From Diphasiastrum complanatum (Eukaryota > Streptophyta > Lycopodiopsida > Lycopodiales > Lycopodiaceae): a stretch of 64,000 nucleotides of DNA. Under the pieces are notes generated by a model. The model was not told where the DNA came from and did no database searches. It was given only the letters and a program-made list of their open reading frames with translations. Position numbers and translations under genes: made by a program. Positions within the stretch are counted from its first letter, which is position 1. The number at the start of each line of letters is the position of its first letter. Positions 57,285 through 64,000 of the stretch are shown here, piece after piece. Where the stretch lies: the NCBI GenBank assembly GCA_029204225.1, contig CM055107.1:3478706-3542705 (forward strand), in the 5' to 3' direction.

Positions 57285-57715
57285 AAAATCTCAAATAAGA
57301 CGAAAAAAATCTAGAAAACAATCTAGAAAAAACACGAAAAAATTCTCGAAAAATTCTAGAAAACAATCTAGAAAAATGAAAGGGGCTTAAAACACTGAAG
57401 GGGTTCGAAAAAGACTAGGAAAAACTCAAACAATCTAGAAAAAACACGAAAGTATTCGTGAAAAATTCTAGAAAACAATCTAAAAAAATCACGAAAATAT
57501 TTGCAAAAAATTCTAGAAAACAAACTAGAAAAAAACATGAAAATATTCTAAATTTTTTTTAGAAAAATCAATAACATCCTCGAAAGGCTCAAAAATACGA
57601 ACAAGCTGAAAAAAAAATCTCAAAAAATCTCAAAAAACACGACAACAATCTAGAAAAAAAACTTCGAAAACGCTCGAAAAACTGCGACAAGGCTCAAAAA
57701 ATCTAGAAAATCTCA
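57285..57715. repeat. Degenerate A-rich repeat (tctagaaaa units)
   Basis: More than ten copies of 'ctagaaaa' spaced irregularly, often as 'aaacaatctagaaaaa.acacgaaaatattc'. Imperfect tandem array within the leader. Confidence 0.8.
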
Positions 57716-58164
57716 AAAAGACGATCGAGATTTGACACAAGGTCTTCGTTCGAGATCTGACAGAAGTCTCCAGTTGAGATCTGACAAAAGTCGCCAGTCG
57801 AGATTTGACTGAAGTCGCCAGGTGAGATCTCAGAGAAGGCGTCGGTCGAGATTCGGTTGAGATTTGACGTTGGTTATCTAGTCGACATACGATGGGTTTA
57901 GAAACCTAATGGCATCCTCAGTCTCGGTCAAGAGCGTACTGGAGTGGCACGACTGAGATTTCAAAAGAATGTCCTGATCAAGATTGGAACTGGAGACGCT
58001 TCGGTCGAGATCTGACTGAATTGCTTCGGTCGAGATCTGACAGAAGTCGTTGATTGAGAGTTGAAGTGCAGAAGCGAACGAGAATTGACTGTTTTTTTTT
58101 GTTTTTTTGTGTTTTTTTGGTAAGCACCTACGTTGGTCGAGATGGTAATGGAGAGACAACTCGA

Positions 58165-58300
58165 CTGAGATGGGACGCGAATGCCTCGGTTGAGTTGGGA
58201 TGTGAATGACTCGGCTGAGATGGGACGTGAATGCCTTGGCTGAGTTGGGACGCGAATGACTCGGCGGAGATGGGACGCGAATGCCTCGGCTGAGTTGGGA
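58165..58300. repeat. 25-bp minisatellite, five to six copies
   Basis: Units start at 58165, 58190, 58215, 58240, 58265 and 58290. They alternate ctgagatgggacgcgaatg-cctcgg and ctgagttgggacgcgaatg-actcgg, so the array has a 50-bp higher-order period. It explains the open minus-strand frame here. Confidence 0.9.
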
Positions 58301-58526
58301 GAGAAAGGGGGGCGACTGAGATGGTGATGCGAAGGATGTGCAGACGATGGGTAAATTGTGTAGAGGAGAGGATGTCGAAAGATCTGAGAATGTATGTAGG
58401 ACGTGTGGAGGGTGGTTGCAGGTTGTTTTGAGTTGTGAACAGATCTTGAAATGTGTTACGTTTTTGGATGGATCTGATCAGGGGTAGTGTTGCAGCATTG
58501 ATCATTTTAGAATGTGAATAGGCAAG

Positions 58527-58540
58527 TGGCAACGACGCCA
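58527..58540 (-). other. Primer-binding site of gypsy M
   Basis: The minus strand reads TGGCGTCGTTGCCA, near-identical to the gypsy O site. Two bases to the right is tgtttacag, the likely inner end of the 5' LTR. Confidence 0.65.
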
Positions 58541-58542
58541 AA

Positions 58543-59605
58543 TGTTTACAGATTATCTACTTCAGAATCTCATTAGAGGAGTTCTAAATCCAAAAAAGAC
58601 CCTTTGTAAAGATTCTTTTTATATTTTTTCTCAAATGTTTCTTACACATGGACCAATCAAAACACTCAAATTTGAAATCTACGTAATGTAACTTTTTGAG
58701 TCCACATTTTGATTTCATACTAAAAATGGCATAACTGTCTAATGGTAAGTCCGAATTTAGCGGAGTTTACTGCATTGGAAAGCGTTTAACAAGGGCTTTC
58801 CAATGATATCTTAGATGACATACATTTGAGCAATGATTAAAAAGTTATGGTAAGTCAAATGTATTAGTGTTATAATATTTTAATAATAAAAAAGACATCT
58901 TGTCCGAATTCTTAAAGGATCTTTTTGGAAATCAAAACTCCTCTAATGGTTGGTTTATTTCGTTTCTTTTTCGAGTTCGTGTTCTGGTTCTTGTTCTTTT
59001 TCTTGTTCCAGAACAGTTTTGAGGTTGGTTCTACCTGTTATCAGGCTTCGTGGGCATTCATTATATGTGTTCTTGTTATTACAATGCCCAAACTAGGTAG
59101 AATGGACGGATTATCGTTGTAGTATTGTCCTGCCTATCAGAGAACACACAAGTTGGTCACTCTTGCACTGAAGCACATGCATAAACGACCACAATCAGTC
59201 AAGCATGCATGCCAAAAAGTTCAACCATCAGATCAGCATGCAAAACCGTTGAATAATGACTGAACACCTACTCTAATGCTACGCAAACGAACTGAAATCA
59301 GATCCTAAACACTACTAAACTTGCATAAATCCTGAAAACAAGAAACAAGAAACTAAGTAGCATTTTAGAAGTCCAAGAATCAAGAAACCAACCAGCCTTT
59401 TGATTCTTGGACATCCCAAGAACATCAAAAATAGGGTTGTAAGGAGATATGCAAGAACTACCCCACAAACCTAGCCTATTTAGTTTACCTTCAAATTGGC
59501 ATAACTTTCTATCCATAGCTCGGATTGAAAAGGGTCCGAGACGTCAATTGTCAATTTTGTAGTGAATTTTTCATTTTTGTAGTCCGGACTCATCTAAGTG
59601 CAGTA
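58543..59605. repeat. LTR remnants before copia J
   Basis: 58543-58940 is probably the 3' portion of the gypsy M 5' LTR. From about 58950 the plus strand resembles the solo LTR at 40826-41915, most clearly 59095-59490, including the hairpin at 59371-59383 and 59400-59412. It may be the damaged 5' LTR of copia J. No PBS is recognisable before the gag. Confidence 0.5.
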
Positions 59606-60513
59606 ATGGCAACTCTAAGTGAGAGCGTTCTCAATGAGTCAAGCAAATTGGAAGGAGCCGACAACTATGCAGTTTGGAAATTCAAATTGAAGAACATTCT
59701 GATGGAAAAGGAGGGAGATCATGATAGGTGAAGAGACAAGGCTAGTGATTGAAGAAGATCAGCAGACATTTGATAGGAGAAAACAGAAAGCACGTCATCA
59801 ACTTGTTCGTCAGAGATGCAATTATTCTCTACATTTTAGATTCGGAAGGACCGAAAGAAGCGTGGGATACGTTGAAGGCATTGTTTGAAACCACAAATAC
59901 ATCTCGAGTGCTGTTTCTAAAGACAAAGCTGCACACATTACGAATGGATGATGGTGCAACCGTTGTCGATCACCTATTGAAGGTAAAGGAGATCCGTGAT
60001 CAATTAGTCGTCATTGGAGAGCGAGTTCAAGATCGTGAGATCGTGCAATTGACATTGAACAGTTTGAGTGAGTCACATCAGACATTTGTGACAAGTATAG
60101 CTACAGGGAAAAATCTTTCAACCTATGAAGAGTTAGGTGGATTGCTTTTGCAGAAAGAACAACATCGAGAGAACTTAAGTCATCGCAATACGAGACTTGA
60201 TCTAGCTCTTGCAGTCAGAGGATGTGGTGGCAGATCTGGTTGTGGAAGACACCAATCAAGAGGTGGAAAACAATTTCAAGAACAATCCAATAATGGCCCA
60301 AATCGAGGCAATTGGCATCAAGGTCGAGGTCAAGGATGTGGTAATCCAAGACAGAAAAAATCTGGAAATTGTCGATATTGCAACCCATTGGGAGGTAAGT
60401 GCTACAAGAAACAAAAGGAGTCAGCTCAGCAAAAAGGCAAATGGCAGGTAGGCAAATATCTTGATCAACATCAATTTGATGGTGATCAATACGAGGATGA
60501 TGCTTGCAAGTGA
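59606..60513 (+). pseudogene. Copia J gag
   Basis: ATG 59606: 'SSKLEGADNYAVWKFKLKNI' (DUF4219-type start). A frameshift near 59735 leads to 'INLFVRDAIILYILDSEGPK', 'EAWDTLKALFETTNTSRVLF', 'LHTLRMDDGATVVDHLLKVK', 'QLVVIGERVQDREIVQLTLN'. A Gly/Arg/Gln-rich RNA-binding stretch follows. The zinc knuckle is damaged: 'CRYCNPLGGKCYKK' lacks the His. Different subfamily from copia B, C and I. Confidence 0.85.
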
Positions 60514-60589
60514 GAATTCAAACTTGTTCATTACGACACTAATGACAAGTGATAAAGCCAAGGTACCAACGAAATGATAAAGTGAATAA

Positions 60590-61440
60590 GCAATGTGCAA
60601 TATGTACCTGGTATCGCCAACAATCTACTATCACTACAAAGTAATTTCTACGGGAGCTAGAGTCAACGGAAATCGACTCTACGAATTGAATGCGAGATCT
60701 TTTTCTCAAGCTATGGTAAGCACTATTGATAGTCGAAGTGATCTTTGGCATCAACGATTTGGTCATATTAGTGCTCAAAGTTTACAGATTCTCAAAAGAC
60801 GTAATCTAGTTATTGGATTGCCTGATATTTCAAATCTGTGAAGCTTGCATTTTGGGTTTACAACACATTGAAGAGATTTCCCAAAAGTGGAGCAAGGAGA
60901 GCCAATGGCATCCTACTTGTCCATAGTGATCTATGTGGACATATGTAGACTAGATTTCTTAGTGGTTGCTATTACTTTATTACCTTCATTGATGATTATA
61001 GCAAATTCATTTGGATTTATTCTATAAGCAAGAAATCAGATGCTTTTGCTAAGTTTAGGGAATTCAAGGCATTAGTTGAAAGGCAAACAAGATGTTGCAT
61101 CAAGACTTTGAGATCTGATGGAGGTGGTGAGTACTTTTTGACAAAATTTATTGATTTTTGCAAGGATCAAGGAATCAAGAGACAAACTACAGCACCTTAT
61201 TCACCACAACAAAATGGAGTTGCAGAGCAAAAGAACAGATCCATTGTTGAGATGGCCAGGGCAATGCTCAAAAGCAAGGGTTTTCCAAACACCTTTTGGG
61301 CAGAAGCTTGCACGACAACTATGCACATCTTGAATCGGTGTCCTACAAAATCTGTGGAAGGTAAGACACCTCATGAAGCTTTTACTGGAAAGAAACCTAA
61401 TATTTCTCATTTGTGCTTATGCTCATATTCCTGATGAGAA
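60590..61440 (+). pseudogene. Copia J pre-integrase and integrase
   Basis: 'NGNRLYELNARSFSQAM', 'DLWHQRFGHISAQSLQIL' (His part of the HHCC finger), 'CEACILGLQ' after a break, 'LVHSDLCGHM' (first Asp), 'FIDDYSKFIWIYSI', 'LRSDGGGEYFLTKFI' (second Asp), 'YSPQQNGVAEQKNRSIVEMA' (catalytic Glu), 'KGFPNTFWAEACTTTMHIL', 'GKTPHEAFTGKKP'. D-D-E all present, with stops at 60840 and 60957. Protease is absent between gag and this region. Confidence 0.88.
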
Positions 61441-62640
61441 ACGAAATAAATTGGATGCAAAAGCTGTCAGGTGTATTTTCCTTATACATCCAAGGCATAC
61501 AGGATAGTATGACGCAAATGCACATAAGCTTGTGATTTCTAAGGATGCTACATTTGACGAGATGGGTCAAGGTGAACAGTCTGAAGTAATCACTGAACCT
61601 TTTGATGAGGGAGCGAAAGTACGGGTCAAGAAGGAAGTGGATTTTGATGTAGAAGATCCAATGGACAAAGGCAAGTTTGATGCTGAAATTCCTAAGAGAG
61701 TACCTAAATGGTACTTATTAGTCACAGGTGATGCTAAGAATAAGAGATACTCTTGAATCTAGCGAGCAAGAAGAGCTTAGAAGGTCAAGCAGAAATTGGA
61801 AACCTCCAACAAGATGAGAGATGAATCTACCTAATGGGTTCTGTGCTCAAGGCTCAAGAACTTAAAACTTTTGATGAAACAAATGAGCACAAGGAGTGGT
61901 GTGCAACTATGGAAACAGAAATGGAGGCCATATCGAAAAATAGGACGTGGAACTTAGTTGAGCTACGTGATGGTAAGACGCCTATCACTTGCAAATGGAT
62001 TTATAAGATCAAATATGGAGTGGATAGGCAAATCAACAAGTACAAAGCACAGTTGGTTGCGAGAGGATTTGGGCAGCAAGAAGGTATTGATTTCGAGGAA
62101 ACCTTTGCACCCATAGCTAAGATGGTAACTATACGTTCTATCATTGCTATTTCTGCTTTCTATGGTTGGAAAATCCAGCAAATGGACGTTAAATCTTCTT
62201 TTCTTAATGGAGTGCTGGATGAAGAGGTGTACTTAGTACACCTCAAGCATTTGTTGAGTCAGGGAGCGAGCATCTTGTTTGTAAGCTCAACAAAGCTATT
62301 TATGGATTGAAGCAAGCAACACGGGCATGGTACTCTTGCATTGATGAACACTGCAAGCGAAGGGAAATGGTAAAGACTAATGCTAATCCTAATCTTTACA
62401 TTCTAAGGCAAGATTCACATAGTGTTCATTGTTTGATTTGATTATTACATGAAGTAATGAGAGCTTAATTGATGAAATCAAATCAGATCTTTCCAATGCT
62501 TTTGACATGAGCGATCTAGGATTGATACATTATTGTCTTGGCATTGAAGGATGGCAAAAGGAAGACGTTGTCTTTCTTACACAAAGCAACTTGTGCACGA
62601 GATTTGCTTTCTAGTTCAATATGCAGGATTGTAAGCCTTT
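61441..62640 (+). pseudogene. Copia J reverse transcriptase, YVDD lost
   Basis: Linker with 'ISKDATFDEM' and an acidic region, then 61834-62310: 'WCATMETEMEAISKNRTWNL', 'CKWIYKIKYGVDRQINKYKA', 'LVARGFGQQEGIDFEETFAP', 'IQQMDVKSSFLNGVLDEEVY'. A frameshift leads to 'LNKAIYGLKQATRAWYSCID'. The region expected to hold YVDD reads 'HSVHCLI-stop' and then 'LIIT*SNESLIDEIKSDLSN'. The catalytic pair is gone. 'DMSDLGLIHYCLGIE' follows. Confidence 0.87.
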
Positions 62641-63437
62641 GAGCACACCAATGGATGTCAACACAAAGCTTACTGCATATGATGAATCTAAGAAAGTGGA
62701 TGCTTACTCGTACAAGCAGCTAGTGGGTAGTTTGATCTATTTGACACACACACGACCTGATATTTCTTATGTTGTTGGTGTTGTTAGTCAATTTATGCAA
62801 GATCCTAGGCAAGCACACTGGAAGTCTACTAAACGGGACATTGAATTTTGGTTTGATGTATGATCAGCCTGAAGCGCCAATGTTGGTAGGTTACACAGAT
62901 GCCGATTGGGTAGGTAATTTTGATGACAGAAGATCTATCAGTGGTCATACATTCAATTATGGTACGGCTGCAGTTTCATAGAGCAGCAAAAGACAACCTA
63001 CAATAGTCTTATCTTCGACGGAAGCTGAATATCGTGCACTCAGCAATGCTACACAAGAAGCGGTATGGTTACGAAGATTGCTTGTTGATTTAGGTCAACC
63101 AAATGTGGATGCGACTACTATCTCTTGTGACAACCAAAGCTGCATTCACCTTGTCAAAAATCCAGTTCTACATGCTCGAACCAAGCACATCAAAATACAT
63201 TATCACTTTGTTCGAGAGAAAATTCTTAATGGAGCCATTGATCTTGTTTTCTGTAAATCTGAAGATCAAGTGGCCGATAATTTTACTAAGTCATTAGGTA
63301 GATATAAATTCGAAAAGTTTCGTACTCTATTAGGAATAGAAGAATGTAATTTTATCATTGAGGGAGAGTTAGAAATCAATGATAAACTTATTACTGTTTA
63401 TGATTTACTGTTGACAGTTGTTACCAGCTATAAGTAG
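62641..63437 (+). pseudogene. Copia J RNase H
   Basis: 'CKPLSTPMDVNTKLTA', 'YKQLVGSLIYLTHTRPDISY', then after a frameshift 'GYTDADWVGNFDDRRSISGH' (first Asp), one stop (VS*SS), 'VLSSTEAEYRALSNATQEA' (Glu), 'SCDNQSCIHLVKNPVLHART' (Asp), 'KHIKIHYHFVREKILNG', 'CKSEDQVADNFTKSLGRYKF' (Asp). The catalytic acidic residues are present, but the frame is broken twice. Ends at 63437. Confidence 0.88.
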
Positions 63438-64000
63438 TTGAAGGCTAGTCTATAGTCAACTACTAGTTTTCTCTCTCTATATATTTAGGGTTTATTGAAC
63501 TCTTCATTATCCAGTGTGATGTTGTGATGGTGTGTTCTTCTTCTTCTTGATGGTGATTGCTTATGGTGAATGCTTGATAGTGCTTATCAAATCATTGACA
63601 CCACCGGTAGGCAGAAGCAACTGGGCTCCTGGACATGGGTCCCATGAGCTGACTAGGCCATGACTTGGGCTCCAAAGCTAGCTCATGACTTGTGATTACT
63701 TGAATGGCTCACCGCAAGTCGAAGGCTCAGTCCTTGACTTCCTAACTTGCTCTAGGATTTTAGTGAGTGTCACCCCTTAGAGATGGGCATGAACCCGACC
63801 CTTTGATAATTATTAATCACCCTATCCTCCTCACTTGACCAATAATAACACAATTCATGCTCTAGGATAATCACTACATCCTCCTCACTTAAACCATAAA
63901 CAACACATGATTGTCTTTGGCATGAATGTTAGGCCTTTTTAGGACGTATATATATTATATTGCATAATATAGGCCCATAAATTCAAGGTGGCCCGAGTTT
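63438..64000. other. 3' flank of copia J, no gene seen
   Basis: Starts with a pyrimidine run and 'ctctctatatatttaggg'. A partial repeat of 'cctcctcactt.a.c' lies at 63827 and 63871. No polypurine tract or LTR can be assigned with confidence. Confidence 0.4.

Larger units (their letters stand above)
56203..58526 (-). other. Long leader of gypsy M with minisatellites
   Basis: No true gene. 56300-57200 carries the leader words (aacctttgcagg / tacgaaggtt). The passage 'tctcactgagatg' is repeated at 56814 and 56981, and matches 'atctcagtgagaccagga' of gypsy O. 57285-57715 is A-rich with many 'tctagaaaacaatctagaaa' units. 57724-57855 and 57995-58060 repeat 'gtcgagatctgacagaagtc' (24-25 bp). 58165-58300 is a 25-bp array. 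Confidence 0.7.
51242..58541 (-). mobile_element. Gypsy element M, complete domain order, decayed
   Basis: Minus-strand order from the right: PBS 58540-58527, leader with minisatellites, gag, protease, RT, RNase H, integrase, polypurine tract. Same gag family as gypsy L and O. Each domain is broken by stops or frameshifts, including a TAG inside the RT catalytic box. No polymerase-derived chromodomain is seen. LTRs are uncertain: sequence right of 58543 and left of 51241 do not match each other. Confidence 0.78.

Noticed and set aside
58128-58541. 137-codon minus-strand frame
   Set aside because: It is open because it spans the 25-bp minisatellite and lies between a PBS and a leader. No domain or codon signal.

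Overview
The window looks like gene-poor nuclear DNA from a land plant with a large, repeat-rich genome. The evidence is dense nested Ty1/copia and Ty3/gypsy LTR retrotransposons, primer-binding sites for plant-type initiator-Met and Asp-like tRNAs, spliceosomal introns of 79-170 bp, long (CT)n tracts and no bacterial-style operons. A fern or other seed-free plant is a guess from the flavour of the elements; nothing in the sequence fixes the taxon. I see no intact single-copy host gene. Almost everything coding is a decayed element.

Layout. 1-3.4 kb: a gypsy gag fragment cut by a second gypsy element (900-bp LTR, PBS, motif-rich leader, gag) whose gag is fused to a copia reverse transcriptase. 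3.8-7.3 kb: first copy of a 3.5-kb unit with a decayed gypsy RT/RNase H, repeated at 26.8-30.4 kb. 7.3-8.7 kb: a related LTR, a 52-bp tandem repeat and a 270-bp (CT)n tract. 9.7-12.2 kb, minus strand: two partial tandem copies of an intron-containing gene with a ParB-like domain and an N6/N4 DNA methyltransferase domain. This is the most unusual content. 12.2-15.9 kb: a gypsy protease piece and a 5'-truncated copia (A). 15.9-21.5 kb: a DNA-transposon remnant (possible FLYWCH segment plus Ulp1-like protease) split by copia B, which has LTRs, a PBS and a near-perfect target duplication. 21.5-26.2 kb: copia C/D in permuted order. 26.2-26.8 kb: gypsy integrase. 30.5-33.7 kb: unassigned sequence and an unrecognised element-like reading frame.

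33.7-43.2 kb: a gypsy fragment, then chromodomain gypsy G inserted in the leader of copia I, which also carries a 1.09-kb solo LTR. 43.2-51.2 kb: two inverted copies of another gypsy leader/ORF family (N1, N2), gypsy L gag-protease, and two inverted 655/656-bp copia LTRs. 51.2-58.5 kb: gypsy M on the minus strand, with all domains present but broken and a leader full of minisatellites. 59.6-63.4 kb: copia J, with gag to RNase H in order but damaged.

The elements do not work together as a pathway. They form layers of insertion, deletion, inversion and recombination. The two points most worth following are the eukaryotic ParB-methyltransferase gene family and the dense bidirectional motif shared by the gypsy leaders. 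All positions come from reading the sequence; boundaries without terminal dinucleotides or target duplications are approximate.
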